Assembly: GCF_000165425.1 (NCBI RefSeq)
Contig: NW_001799046.1
Location: forward strand, 1 to 64,000
Origin: Paramecium tetraurelia
Taxonomy: Eukaryota; Ciliophora; Oligohymenophorea; Peniculida; Parameciidae
Direction: 5' to 3'
Length of the DNA: 64,000 bases
Below, in pieces: positions 38,626 to 54,200 of the stretch. Made by a program: the position numbers and the translations under genes. The stretch's first letter is position 1. Every line of letters starts with the position of its first letter. Under the pieces are notes generated by a model. It saw nothing but the letters and a program-made list of their open reading frames with translations, was not told the origin of the DNA and searched no databases.

Positions 38626-41155
38626 TGAATAATTGAACAATACCTTGATTATGAGGTCCTTTACATTTTATGGATTAATTATCCTGAATAAGGTTTTATA
38701 AAATGTTATTGCTTTATTCTTTTTTAAATGAATCATTTCTATATCCTTTTTCTCCTGGTATATGTTGCGTTATTTAATACCTTAAATGGAATCTGAATAT
38801 CCATAAGAATGTTATTATAAATTTTGATGCAAAACCTAATGAGTTAGTAATACTCAATATAAAAGATAGCTTTTTTAATTAAGTACCCAAAGGAATGTTT
38901 ACTCATCATTACTTTTGAGATTTACTAACATTCCTAAAAAAAAGGTTATTTAATATATCATTTTCGAGTTAACCAATAGGACTAATATAAAGTAGAGCTT
39001 GCCTTATGTAAAGGAGAAGTATTTTAATTTTCAACTGGAATGTCATAAAAGCTTTTTAGAACTTAAATCTTCAAATTAGTACAGAACTAAAATAAAAATA
39101 ACTAGAAAATTATCGAATTTTAATTCAATATATCTTCTTAAAATCTGGAAATCATATTTAATCTTGACTGTCCAAATTATTTCTTACAAAGATTTATGGT
39201 CTTATCAATAACCTAAAATAATTATAAATCATTATAATATGTGTAGAATCATCGATATACATAATAATATAAAAATTTAATATATTATTTTTTGCAAAAT
39301 TAAACACTAAGATAAAAGCCTCCATCATCTTAAGAAGAGAAGGTATTTAAAAAATTTACCTTCTAAACCCCTTAAACTCTCAAGTTCACTCTAATGACTT
39401 ATTTTTAAACCAAAATTGAATCCTTACAAGAATAATTCTTGAGCTGAAAATGCATTAATTTTTTGAATCATAATAAAAGTCTTATCAATCTAAAGCATCA
39501 TCATTTTGAAGACAACAATATAATTAAAAAAGGTTTAAAAGAATTATCTTAACAGTAATTTAGGTTTTAGTTTTATTTAATTATGATAAAGTTACTTGTT
39601 ACTTAGAAAATTGAACATCTATATAAGTAAAAATTTTAAATTCAAAACAAAAAACGGAATATATTTTTTTATTTTATAAATGGAAGAACTTAATTATATC
39701 ATTTATTAAAGCATATTTTAATTTAATTTAAGAAATAATATAATTTTCTTTATCTCAGAATATTTTAGTTGGATAATTTCTGGTTCGATGACCTAATTGC
39801 TTTTAAGAAATTGATTTTTGTATATATTTTATCTTTCTCAAAATTTAAGATTAAAAAATCTTCACCTTAAGAGACGTTAATTGTGTAAGCAATTTTCTGG
39901 TTACTAAAACTAGCATAGCCATATTTTAAATTCCTATTAACAACTATGCAATCATGGATTGTTTATGCTTATATAATATATAATTTTAAGATTTCTAAAT
40001 AGTTTCTAATCTTTAAAGTGAGATAACAAAAATACTTCCAATATATTAAATTTCATTATTATTCAACTTTAATAATTGATCTTTATTTCCATTACTAAAT
40101 ATTATAATAGTACAACCCAGGCTAATTGATAACTTATTTACATGATTTTAAAATAAAAGTTAACTTCTTAAGTTAATACCCGCAAAGGCAAACCATCATG
40201 TGTCAACAAGTATTTTCTATTATCCTTTTGATTTGTGTAAGATTTAAATGAATCAACATGAGTTGCTGTCCTAGAAAGCTTTTTCTGCCAATCTTTGATA
40301 TATTTTTAATTTTGAAAAATGGGATTATACATCTCCACAAAAATGCAGTAAATATCTACTAATTGCATAAAAACTAAATTACCTAGACCTATTAAGTAAG
40401 AAAATACATCTGATTTAATTCTAGATGTTAGTTAAGTACATTTTTTATTTAACAAAACTTTCTTCAATTTTTAAATTATTCAAAAAATATAAAGGAGAGT
40501 GCTTTTGCGTTTACTCTAAAGGTAACCTCACTTTTTGATAATTTTATAATTTAACCAATTCATTTATACAAGCAAATATATAATATTACTTTTATTAAAG
40601 CATAAAGAATAGCATTTGTGCAATTTGCAATTTGAAATAGTTTTTTAAGTAATGGATAGAAGTTCGAATCATCTAACAAAACTTAAAGAGTTAATGAAGG
40701 CTAGGATCAGTTGATGACATTATTTATCAAGATTAGAGTAAATGATGAAAGAAGAAGAATGATAGAATGGGATATTTAGATAATATGACTTATAAAATAG
40801 GAGAGAATATTTAAAATGACTATAACGAGAAGTCAAAAGCAATAGTGGATGGTTACTATATATGTTTATTGTATAGTTATCTATCTACCATTGATTAGTT
40901 ATGAATAATTGAAGATAGTGCATCTAGATTGGGTATTACAATTAAGTAACTACGTAACTGTCGGCTAAGAGTCTACTCATTGTGTTGTCTTGACAGCAAG
41001 AATGTTCATTAATTTAATTAATGATGAGGGTTGATTTCAATATTTAATTATGCTTAAAGCTTTTGGAAAAATAGCTATGTATTCCAACAAAACAAAAATA
41101 TAACATTCTTGAATTATTCAAAAATAAATAATAAAATTATAATGAATTACTTTTA
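38625..41155. repeat. Antigen spacer repeat, copy 2 main part (before gene C)
   Basis: This matches about 21150-23772 and 51840-54796 through most of its length. Near identity over the final 500 bases suggests recent exchange with the neighbouring spacers. Minus-strand coding-like patches recur (for instance GFNFGLKISHQ at about 39410-39450 and ILMDIQIPFK near 38790-38820). Confidence 0.6.
40950..41155 (+). promoter_or_regulatory. Upstream control module of antigen C
   Basis: The palindrome at 41007-41023 ends 132 bases before the start codon, with the GTCGGC/TTGACAGC block just upstream. The layout is the same as in genes B and D. Confidence 0.65.
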
Positions 41156-44100
41156 ATGAATATTAAAGTATTGATCCTGGCCTTATTGGTTGCTCTTATA
41201 ACAAGCTAATAGTATAGTATTTCTTAATGTGATTGTTCCTAATTGTTATCAGAAGATGATTGCTAAAAAAATGATATCGATCAAATGTTAATGGGATAGC
41301 ACAAAGAAGACATGTAAAAACTAGGATACAACAACTAATCCAGTTGTAAACTATGCAAAATATTGTGATAATTTTAAAGAAATGGAATGTCCAAAACAAA
41401 AACCATGTAGCAATTGTGGATCTTACTCTGCATGTGCTTGGGGTCGATGGATAGTGTACATTTTTTACAGATTGCACAGCATTTAATAAAACAACAGATT
41501 CAGATTGTTAAGCTATTAGTAATAAATGTATTACTGATGGAACTCATTGTGTTGAAATTGATACTTGTGATAAATATAAAAAACAATAATCTTGTGTAAA
41601 AAGCTTATTAGATAATTTTTGTTATTGGGATACAAAAAATAATAATTGTGTTGATGCTGATACTTGTGATAAATTACCAATTAAATTTTAAACAGATAAA
41701 GAATGTAGACATGAAATACAAAGTTGTACTGCAAAATCAGGAGGTGGATGTATTGATAGCGGAATTAATTGTAGTGATTAAATTTTAGAAATTTAATGTT
41801 TTTGGGATTAATCAATGAAAATGGAATGTTATTGGAATGGAACGTAATGTAAAGATAGGATATGTGATAATGCACCTACCACTTTAAATAATGATGATGC
41901 TTGTAAATTATTCAAAACTGATGGATCATGTACAACAAAACTAAATGGTGGATGTATTACTAGAACTACTTGTTAAGCTGCTTCAATATAAGCTGCATGT
42001 ATTAAAAATAGTACAAATGAAAGATTGTTATTGGACTGGAACTGCATGTGTGGATAAAATATGTTCAAATGCACCAACTACATTAACAACTAATTCAGCT
42101 TGCGAAACTTTTTCAAAAGGATGCATAACAAAGTAAGGGGGAGGATGTGTTCTAAATGGAGATTGCTCAGCTGCTAATATTTCAACTGCATGTGTTAAAA
42201 ATATCAATAATTTTGATTGTATTTGGGATTCAACTTGCAAAGAGAAAACATGTGTAAATGCTCCAAAATCAAATACTACTCATGATTAATGTACTTCTTA
42301 TTTATCAACATGTACAGTTTAATAAGGAGGAGGATGTCAATAGAGAACGTGTGACAATGCTCCTATAACATTGAATACAAATGATGCATGTGAAACTTAT
42401 TTACCTGCAAATAAATGTATAACCAAAAATGGAGGTGGATGTACAATAAACACCACTTGTTCACTCATCTCAATAGATGTTGCTTGTATCAAAAATTCAT
42501 TAGGCTAATCTTGCTTTTGGCATGTTGCAAGTGGAAGTTGCAAAGACAAAATTTGTGTAAATGCTCCCTCTAGTAATAATAGTCATGAACTTTGTTAATA
42601 ATTTTTGAATTCTTGCACTGTGAATTCTACAAATACAGGATGTGTAGAAAAAACTTGTGAGAATTCATTAACTTTATCAACTTGTGATAAAGACTTAAAC
42701 AACAACATGTGCATTTGGAAAGCAAGATGTTATAAGAAATAATGCGCAATGGCTTCAAGTTCAATAACATCTCATTCTGAGTGTTAAACTTATTATTCAA
42801 GTTGTACATTAAGCAACACTGGAAAAGGATGTGTTACATTACCTCTCAAATGTGAAGCAATTACAATAGAAGCTGCTTGCAAGATAAAGGCTAATAAATA
42901 ATCTTGTGGTTGGACAGGATCTTAATGTATTGAAAAAGCTTGCAATACTGCGCCAAAAACTATTTAAACAACTTTAGACTGTCAAACTTACTTATCTTCT
43001 TGTGTTGCTAATAATCCAGTTACTGTAAATGGTAGCTCAACTATTTAAGGATGCTAAGATTTACCTAAAACTTGCGATTCTAGAAAATCATCTGAAAATT
43101 GTAATATTACAAGAGCAGCATTTCCAACCTGTTTTTGGGATTCTTCATCTAACAAATGTGTTGAAGAAATCCTGTACAACTGCAAATTTATCAGGCACAC
43201 CAGGAGCACTTTCAAAAGGGTAATTCACATTTGATAATTGTTAAAGTTATATGAGCACATGCACAACTACTAATGCTCAAGGTAGTTGTACTCAAACATC
43301 ATATCCTTGCATTTCAAATAATATTTAAGATGGATGTATGGTTAAGCCCACAAGTTGTTCATAGTTAGTTCAGTAAAATTGTAAAGATGGATCTAAATCT
43401 ATTGGAGATTGTTATTGGAATGGATCTAATTGTGTTGAAAAGATATGTACTAATATAATATTAAAAACACATAACGATTGCTATAATATATTCAATCAAT
43501 GTACCGTCAATGATGATGGCACAGCATGTATACCATTAGCCACTGCTTGTAATTCATATAAAATTTAAGAGAATTGTAAAATTTCATCTACATAGAAGAA
43601 TTGTTATTGGACAGGAATAGTTTGTAGAAATGCAATTTGTGATGATACTCCAGATTCTGATCTATTTGATTCAGATGAAGAATGTCTTAAATATCAAACT
43701 CAAAATGAAACTTGTACAATAATTGCAAAAGCGGGAGGTCAAGGGTGTGTTTAAAAATAGCCAGTTTGTTCGAATTACAAGACATCTAATTAATGCCATA
43801 AAACTTTATCAAATTTAAATGCTTAAGATGATTGTAAATGGATTAATGGAATATGTTATTCATTGTCAACTTTTGCAACAGGAGCTTGTTCTACGTTTAA
43901 AGGAACATAAGATATGTGCAAAGCTTATAGATTGGGATGTACAAACGTAGCTAATGCTAGTAACTTCAACTGCATGTACATTAGATTGTACTTTAAAAAT
44001 TGGAAGTGGATTGACATTCTAAGATTGTTAAAATATGGATCCAACTTGTTCGGTTAAAAAGGATGGTAGTGGTTGTATTGTAATTTAATCTACATGTGCA

Positions 44101-47100
44101 GGATATGGAACAACAGATGTAAATTGTTATAAATCAAATGCAACTGGAACACAAGCAAATTGTCTCATGAATAAAGCCACACCACCAAGTTGTTAATCAG
44201 TGAGTTCAGCGTCTGATTGTGCACTTGTAAGTGGATCAGGACTTGATCATGCTAAATGCTAAGCATATAATATTGCATGTACATCTTTAGGTAATGGAAA
44301 TGGGTGTTAAGAAGTTAAGGCAAATTGCACTGCTTATACTGGTAATGCTGATAATTGCACAGTATCATAATAAGGACAATGCTTTTTAAATGGTTCTGAT
44401 TGTATTCGTTTTTCTAATTGCTTTTCAATTACTGGAACAAACCTTACTCATGAAATCTGTAGTTCCTATAACACTGATTGCACAGTAAATAAATAAAAAA
44501 CAGCATGTTAAGATAAGAGAGCCACATGTGATTTATACAGATCTCAAGAATAATGCACCGTATCTGCAGCTGAATCCAAAGAAAGTTAATGTGTCTGGAG
44601 TGGTACAGCATGTCTTGCTGTTAAAGTAGTTGCTACTGATTGTTCCTACATAACTGGAACAAACTTGACCAATTCATTTTGCGCTACATACAATGATAAT
44701 TGCACTTTAAATTATGAAAAGACAGCCTGTTAGGAGAAAAAAGCTTCATGTGGTTTATATTCAACTAAAAGTTCATGTACTCTATCATAGGTGACTGGAT
44801 CAGCAGGCAAATGTTTATGGAATAATGGAGGGTGTACTTTTATGACATCACTCACTAATTTTGCTAATTCTATTTTTGGGACTAAAATAACAAATGCAAG
44901 ATGTGAATAGTTCCATCCAGCATTTGCAGTAACAAAAGTAGAATATGGCTGCTTTGTAAAAAAAAGTTCATGTAGTATGTACACAGAAGACTATTGTACA
45001 ACATCCTCAGCATCAGGCACAGCAGCATATTGTTTTTGGGATGGTTCAAAATGTTAGCCACACACATCTAGTTCTCTATGCAAATCTTTTACAGGAGATC
45101 AATTACCTGAGAGTTATTGCCCTTCAGCTAATCCATTGTGTACAACAAAATTAACGAGAGACGGTTGTTATCAACAGAAGGCTAATTGTTCAGATTATGG
45201 TGTTGAAGGTGATTGCTAATAATCATTAGCTTCTGGTACAGCAGGATTTTGTATATGGACTGGTTCAACTTGCACTTATGTGACAGACCCTGCCAATCAA
45301 TGTACTAAAGTTAACACCACTATTATTACTACAGAGACACTTTGTGCTAGTTATCATGCTTCTTGTATTCCTTACTTTGGTGAAGGAGGATGTCAATAGA
45401 TTCAATCAAATTGTGCTTCATACTTAGCTAAAAACTCCTGTTATAAATCATTGAACGAAGGTTATTGTGCTTGGATAAATAACAGTTGTATACATATAAC
45501 AAGCCCGAGTCAATGTGCTTCAGTTTCTGGTTCTAATTTGACTAGTACTTATTGCAATGGATTACATGAAGAATGCTGGACAACTTTAAGAAAAAATGGT
45601 TGCTATTAGATGAAAAATACTTGTGCAGAATACTTAACGAATGACAGTATTTGTGTTAGAAGTAAAAATGAAGGACTCTGTGGTTGGTTCGATACTTCTG
45701 GGTGTTATAAAATAACATCTCCAAGCTAATGCGATACCATGGTCATAATGTAGATAGACCCCAATTTTAAAACAACAGATGCCTTCTGCGCTACTTTTCA
45801 TCCTGGCTGCATTGCAAATATCAGTAAAATGGGTTGTTAAGAACTGTTAGCAAGTTGTTCATCATATAAAGATTTAGATAAATGTATTTAAGCTGGAAAT
45901 TCACAAGTTAAAGTACAATGTTTTTGGAAAGATGGAACTTGCAATTAGATAATAGATCCTGCTAATCAATGTGCCAATATTCCATTTTCAATTAATATAA
46001 CTGACGCCGAATGTGCATCCTATTCTAGTGGTTGCACTGTCAAAAAAACATAAAATTACTGTCAAGTAAGAAAAGCAGTTTGTGCGAATTATACAACAAA
46101 TATTGATTGTACATATTCAGCTGCTGCACCTCCTTACCAATTTATGTGTTTTTATCAATTCTAATTGTGTTGTTGCAAGAGAATTGTTAACTGATTGTGC
46201 TGCCATTACTGCAACTTCAGGTTTGACTGATACCGATTGCTCTGAGTATAACCCTACATGCGTATCAAATAAACCTGGAACTGCTCGTTAAGATAAAAAA
46301 AGCTCATGTTCTGATTACCAAAATTAAGATTAATGTACTGTTTCCTCAAGTTCTAAATGCATTTGGAAATCTAGTTGTATTTCTATTAATAATGCTTCTA
46401 CTGACTGTGTATATGTAGTTGGTACAAATTTAACTCATGATATTTGTGTCTCTTATAACGTTGGATGCACAGTAAATAAAACAGGAACCTCTTGTTAAGA
46501 AATGAAAAACACTTGTGCAGAGTATACAAAAAGTGACAACTGCACTAGGTCGTAAGATTCTGGAACATCAAGTAATTGTGTCTGGCATTCTACATGCACT
46601 TCTGTCACCAATGCTAGTACCGATTGTGGTTATGTAACTGGTATCAATCTGACCAAAGATGTATGTGCTTTATATAATGATAATTGCACGGTTAATTATT
46701 CAGGAACTGCTTGTTAGGAAAAGAAATCCAGTTGTTCAGCTTATACTTTGAAAGAAAATTGTTCAGCAAATTGCATATGGGATGAAGCATTAAAATGCAT
46801 TTCTGTCTCAGATCCTTCTACTTAATGCAGCTTAGTGAATGGAAAGACAGGACTCAACCTTGACATGTGTAAATTATATCATAGTGAATGTGTTAATTTA
46901 AAGGATGGTACTGCATGTTAACACGTATAGGCAGATTGTAAGAATTATACAACTTAAAATTAATGTGTTGCAATAAGTAATGGTACTTCCTGTTTATGGT
47001 ATGAAAATTCTTGCTACAAAATAACAGGAACAACTTGTAATAAAATTACTGGGACTAGTCTAAATCATAATATATGTTAGTCATATAACAAAGAGTGCAC

Positions 47101-50100
47101 TTCAGTAAGTGATGGCACTTAATGTTAAGATTATAAGTCAACATGCGAATAGTATGTAGGAACAACTGAATCTTGTATTTAATCTGTAAATGGAAAATGC
47201 TACCTCTATAATTCAAATACTTGCATTACTATTTTAAATGTTTCTACCGATTGTGCTAAGATTACAGGTGTATCATTAACTTATGAAATATGTTAATCAT
47301 ATAATTTGGGATGCAGTGTTAATAGAGCCAAAACTGCTTGTGTTTAAAAAGCAGCTTAATGTTCTGGATATTCAACTGCTATGAGTGGTTGCTATCAAGC
47401 AGGAGAAGGATTATGTATTGCATCCAGTAGTAATGATTCAGCATGTGTGCCTGCCTCAAGTTCCTCTACCTGTGAAAACGTATTTTTAGGAACAGGCAAT
47501 TATACTCATGATAATTGTAGTACAATGAAAACTGGATGTACTGTAAATGGAAGTACAGGATGTATGGCTAGAACTTGTGCAAATGCCACAGGTTTTACAT
47601 TTAATCATGATAATTGTTATTCTTGGTTGAAAACTTGTACAGTAAATTAGACTAATAATGGTTGCACTATCATGACTGCCAAATGTTCAGATTAATCATC
47701 TACTTAATGTCTAAATGCAATAGAAGGAGTGTGTCTAGTGTTTAATTCTATTTGTATTAGAAAAGGATGTGATACAGCTCCATCAGATGCTTCTCATGAT
47801 GATGATACAGAATGTTCTAATTATTCATAGGCTTGTACAGTTGCAAGAGCAGGTGGATGTCAAGTAAGAACTGCATGTTCATTATATAAATCATCATTAT
47901 AATGTAAATTAGATATGAATGATAAAAAATGTTTCTGGAATCCTTCTGTTAAGACATGTGTTGATTTGGCTTGTGCAAATATAGAGGTTTCAAATTTATA
48001 TAATACTCATGCTAAATGCTTTGCAGTTGATTCAAATTTAGGTTGTACAGTCAGAGCACTTAATAAAGTAGTTGCTCCTGGTTGCATGGCAAGAGGACCA
48101 TGTAGTTCATATACTATTAAAGATTAATGCATAACTAATGCTAGTGGAATAGATTGTGCTTGGAATACAAGTAGTAGTTTACCTGAACCTGCTTGCTAGG
48201 ATAAGTCATGTACAACTGCTCCTAGCTCCACATTAACTCACAATGATTGCTTCAATTATTATAATACATCAACTATTAAATGTACTGTGTATGCTATTCC
48301 AGATGCTAATGGTGGATAACCAATTCTAAGAGGATGTTAATAAACTGCAGCCTGTTCAACTTATATTGATAGTGAGTAATGTAAAATAAATGCTGCTGGT
48401 GATCCTTGTGGATGGAATGGAAAAGAATGCAATGATAAATCTTGTTCCACTGCTCCTGCTACATCAGAATATGACGATAATACAAAATGTAGAGCTTATT
48501 TGAACAATCAATGCACAGTATCATCAGAAGGATAAGGTTGTATAGATATTCCAGAGAGTTGTGAGTCAATGAATTAGAAACAATGTTATTTCAATAGTAC
48601 TGGACAATCCTGTTATTGGACTGGAACAGAGTGTATTACTAAATCTTGTGAAAATGCTCCAATAGAAACAGCTACAGCTGAACAATGCAATAACTATTTA
48701 TATGGATGTACAATAGATGTTATAAAATGCAAAATTAAAATCTGCGAAGATTATGTTTTAACAACTGATGAACAATGTAGTTATGCGTTATCTACATGTA
48801 CTACAAATGGTGTTAATTGTGTTACCAGAGGAACATGTGTTTAAGCTTAAAATAAAGCTGGATGTGTTGTATCTTCTACTGGATAATCTTGTGAATGGAT
48901 ACCTGATGTCGTAAATTCTCAAAATGTTGTAACTACTGCAGCATATTGTACAATTAAAACTTGTAATACTGCCCCAATTAGTTTATAGACTGATGTAGAT
49001 TGTGGAAAGTATTTTACAAATTGTACAACTAAAAGTGGAGGAGGTTGTGTTACTAAATCAAGTTGTTCTGCTGCCTCTGTAAATGCTGCTTGTATAACTG
49101 CATTAAACGGTACAATATGTGTATGGGATAATACATTAAATAAATGTAGAGATAAAGATTGTTAAGATTTTATAGGAACAACTCACACCATTTGTTAAAC
49201 TTAAAGATAAGGATGTACTGCTGGACCTAATGGTAGATGTGCTAGAGTTTAAAGTTGTGAATTAACTACTATTAGAGAAGCTTGTATTGAAGGTACAAAT
49301 GGACCATGTTTATGGATTGAGAAGTTTGTCAATAATGATGGGTCAAAAGGAGCTTGTTTTGCATATACATCATGCAAGAGTTTAGCTTGGAATAGTGATG
49401 AATCTTGTAAATTAATAAGTAATAAATGTACAACTAATGGAACTAATTGTATTGGAATTACTACATGTACTGAGACAAATATTGATGGTGGATGTGTTAC
49501 AGGGTATGATGGATCTTGCATTTAATCTGTTCCTGCTTTGAATTCTTCTGATCCTAAGATTTGTAAACCATTTAAATCATGTGCAGATGCCTTTTATGCA
49601 ACTCATAAAGATTGTTAAATTGCTAATAAAAAATGTACAACAGATGGAACTACTGGTTGCATTCCTTTAGGTGCATGTTCAACTTATAAATCTTAACCAG
49701 GATGTTAGATAAATGATAAAGGATATGTAGTTGAATCTGGTGTTATAACTTCAACAGGTGTTTGTACTTGGGATATGAGTACAAGTGTTTGTAGAGATTA
49801 AATTTGCTCTGATTTGAATGGTGTTACTGATTCAATTTGTAATTCTTAATTATCAACATGTACTTCAGATGGTACTAAATGTTTACTTAAAACAAATTGT
49901 TCTAGTTATTATACCTAAGTTATTTGTTCATCAGCTGTTGGAAATGATGGACTTTGTTTTTGGGAAGTTGGTTCTGCTTCAAATAATAATACAGCCAAAT
50001 GTAGATTACTCTCTTGTGCTGATATTCAAAATGGAACATCCATTAGTATTTGTTAAGCTGCTTTACCATCATGCATTTCAAATGGAACTGTTTGTATCCC

Positions 50101-50650
50101 AAAGGCCAAATGTTCAACTTACACAACTAAAACAGCATGCAATTTTGGTGGATTAGATGGAATTTGTGTATTTACATAATCAACTTCTGCATAGGCTGTG
50201 CCTGATAGTGGAACTTGTTCTTTAATGAATTCATGTTCATCTCGCAAATAATGATTAAAGTGCTTGTGTAGCTGCATAAGATAGATGTTCATGGAGTCCT
50301 GCTAGTTCTAGTATTACAAGTATATGTACAAGTCATACATGTGGTACATATAATTAAGTGAGTGGAACTTGTTCAAGATTCTTTAATTGGGATAACATAA
50401 TCATAATAGATATGTTCTATGATTAATGGAATATGCAGAGCCACTATACACATCAACATTAATATAAAGTGATGTTCTTAAACTTTCAGGATACACATAT
50501 ACATGGAATAGTTAATCAAACAAATGCTAAGTTTGTACTAAAAAAGATTAGCCAAATGGTCCTATCAATAATACAATCAATTATACAAATAACTCTAATA
50601 CAGCTTAAGGGTTATTATTAACATTCATCTTAGGCTATTTGATGATTTGA
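41156..50650 (+). CDS. Surface antigen gene C (PSA family, GPI-anchored)
   Basis: This tandem paralogue of gene B has the same signal peptide, Cys-patterned repeats and C-terminal hydrophobic tail (GLLLTFILGYLMI). The first and last thirds are nearly identical to B, while the middle (about 44500-47000) differs clearly in residues, as in known antigen families where the central domain carries serotype specificity. Overall length equals about 3,165 codons. Small frame differences from B and D occur near 41278, 41435, 42022, 43165, 43965, 50245 and 50395, most being one extra base. Family call is firm; coding integrity is uncertain. Confidence 0.9.
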
Positions 50651-51250
50651 TAATATTAGAATATAAATTAATTTATTTTTATAAAAAATCATTCTACTAA
50701 ATAGTAATTGTTAATTAATTAATTAATTAGTTATTATCAATTAATATCTCTACCAACAAACACTCTTGTTAAGGAAATCTACTGATCTTATTATATATTT
50801 TCATAATGTTATTGAAGTGGTTCAAGAGGGTGATTTTTAATATTATTAATGATAATTATGGCAAAGATTAATTTTAACTTTAATATCTTATTTTTTATGC
50901 TGATTAAAAATGCGAATGAATTATAGTTTATTGTTGATATTATTTTTAATCTTAACTGTGTTGTAAAAATGAATAATTTGTCTATGAGGGATTTCATCTA
51001 TATTATGCATGCAACAAATATGCTTTATTTGGATTGATTGAAAAGAGGATGAGGGTTTTGTTATTAAAAAAACTTCATAATGCATATTGTTGCAGATATT
51101 TTTCATATATAACGTTTCCTAAAAAATTTAATGATATGAATTTCTTTTTCTCTTAATATAAAAAAATTTTTTCAGTAAAATCTTGCTAAGATACAACTTT
51201 AAAGCGATGATGATTCTAAATAAAACTAACTTTTCTTTACTGAATTAAAA
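50651..51250. repeat. Antigen 3' flank repeat, copy after gene C
   Basis: This is homologous to 33272-33880 and includes the TTAATTAATTAATTAG run soon after the stop. It probably contains the 3' UTR. No gene was seen. Confidence 0.65.
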
Positions 51251-51289
51251 ATTAAAACAAAAAGAACGCCAGAAAAATTCAATAATTTA

Positions 51290-54200
51290 AGTCTATTAAT
51301 TAATATCATGAAAATTCACTTATTTTATCCATTTAAAAAGATTTTTGAGTTATTTGAAAATAAAAACAATCCTTTATCATACTATCATACTACCAACCAT
51401 CAATATTTAAATTAATTTTATAAAGAAAGGTGAATTGATTATAAATCTTATTATTTTTTCGCATTAATCCAGCTTAAAACTTTAAATCATATGCTTCTAA
51501 CACATAACATATTGTAGATTTTTTATCTAGTCAATAAAATACCTCATTTAATTGACTAAACGGAAAATTGATATTCTGTTATGACGCCAATTCAAAATTT
51601 CCTGTATTTTTTTTGGCCTAAAATTTAGCTATTTATTGTTACCTAAATTAGCCCCGATATTATAAATTCTTACAATATGAGTGATTTATTAATTAATGAA
51701 TAGAAATTATGAATTAAATATATAAGAATAGTAGACAATTATATGAACAACAATATGCATTTAAAAATTTGTTTTAAAATTAGTAATAGATATAACATTG
51801 AAAGTTGTGAAGCAAATTTGTATGGCTGTACCATCATTCATGAGATCCTAAAACATTTTATGGATGAATTATTCTCAACAAAGTTTGTATTAAATGTTAT
51901 TTTTTTATTCACTTTTGAATTAATCAACTCTATTTGCTTTTCTATTGGTATTTGTTGCCTTATATAATACCTTAAATGGAAAATCAATGTCCATATGAAA
52001 GTTATTTTCAATTTTGATGCAAATAGTAATGAGTTGGTAATACTTAAAAATAAAAGATAACGTTGTTTTCATGGAGTAACCTTAGGAAGTTTTCCTCATC
52101 ATTACTTTCAACATTTACTAACAGTTCTCAGAAAAAATTATGTAATAAATAATTTTCTTGGAATTGACCAAAATGACCTTTATGAAGAAGGGCTTGGCTT
52201 TATAAATGAGAAGTATTTTGGTTTTCTTCTGGATATTTTATTAATTTCTTAGAATCTAAATCTTCAAATTAATGCAAAAATGGACTATTATGAAAATCAC
52301 TAGAAGATTAATTGTATATTAAAACTTTCGATAAATTAAAGGAAATAATTTATTTTTTGTTTTTATAAATCGTTTCTTGTCTAATTAATGGCAGATTTTA
52401 GATTTTATTTAGATGAAATTCTATCCTATTTCAAAAGAGCTATCCAAATTATCTCTATAAATTTGGAAATCATAATTAAATGGTTTTTATATATTGAATT
52501 TGAAATGGAAAAAGAGAATATAAAAGCTGAAAATATTGAAATTTTCTGTCATTTCATGGAAAGAGAAAATTTAGATGATAAAGTATTAAACGAAAGGCTA
52601 ATTTTAGAATATTATGTTTTGAGTTATTAATTATGTAGTTATTTAAAGATAAACTAAAATATTATCATCACTAAAGATATTCAAATAATTATATAGATAA
52701 GCTCGTGAGAAAAATATTATATTAAGATTCTCCTGAATCTTTACATCTTGTCTATCCAAATTATTTCTCAAAAAAATTTACAGGTTAATAAATACTTTAG
52801 AATAATTATAAGCCATTTTATAGATGCAGAATCATTATTGATATAAATAATAAAATAAAAACTTAATATATCATTTGACAAAATAAAAAAAACTAAAATA
52901 AAAGCATCCATCATCTTAATAAGAAAAGGTATTTCAAAAATTTGCTGTTAAACCCCTTAAACTCTCACGCTCTCTCTAATGATTATTTTTTAAACCAAAA
53001 TTGAATCCTTACAAGAATAATTATGAGCTGAACTAATGCATTTATTTTGTAATCATAATAAAAGCCTTATCCATTAAAGAAACATCATTTTTAGACAATA
53101 ACATAATTGAATTGTTTTTTAAACGAATTACATCATTTTTATAGCAATTGGTTTTAGTTTTATTCAATTATAATAAGGTTTCCTTTTACTTAAAAAATCG
53201 AACATTCAAGATAGATAAAGAAAAAATTTTTAAAATTCAAAACAAAAAACGGAATTAATTTTTCTAATTTAAAAATGAAAGAACTTAATTATATAATTTA
53301 TTAAAGAATATTTTATTCTAATTTAATTTAAGAAATAATATAATAATCTTCATCTCAGAATATATTAGTTAGATGATTTCTGGCTCGATGACCTAATTGC
53401 TTTTAATAAATTGATTTTAGTATATATATTTTATTAAAAGACTTTCTCAGCCATTAAGATTACAATAGGCTTCACTTCAAGAGACATTAAATTATATAAG
53501 CAAATATCTGGTTATTAAAATTAACATAGGTCCATTTTTAAATTACTATTAACAACTATACTACCATAGATTGTTTATGCTTAAATAATATAATTTTAAG
53601 ATTTTTAGATAGTTATTCTAATCTTTAAATGAAATAACAGAAATTCTTCTAATATATTAAATTTCTTTATTATTCAACTTTAATAGTTGATTTTTATTTT
53701 TATTACTATAATTACAATATATGTTTATAGTACAACTCAGGCTAAATTGATGACTTCTCTATTGATAACTATTTACATCATTTTAAAATTATGTTTCTTC
53801 CTTAAATTAATACCCGCATAGGCAACTAATCATGTATCAACAAGTATTTTCTATTATTCTTTTGACTTATGTAAGATTCAACTGAGTCAACATGAGTTGC
53901 TGTCCTAATATTTATTCCGCCAATTTTTCATATATTTTACATTTGAAAAATGGGAAAATAAAATAAAATGCATCTCCTCAAAAATGTTATAAATATTTAC
54001 TAATTGCATAAAAACTAATTTACCTTGTCCTATTAAGTAAGAAAGTACATCTAATTAAATTCTCAAAGTTAGTTAAGTACATTTTTTATTTAACAAAACT
54101 TTCTTCAATTGTTAAATTATTCAAAAAATATATGGGGAGGGCTTTTGTCTTTACTCTAAGGGAACCTCGCTTTTTGATAATTTTATATTTTAACCAATTC

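Noticed and set aside
52388-52630. 80-codon plus-strand frame in the spacer before gene D
   Set aside because: The matching positions of the other two spacers are not open, no family is recognised, and this length is expected by chance when TGA is the only stop.
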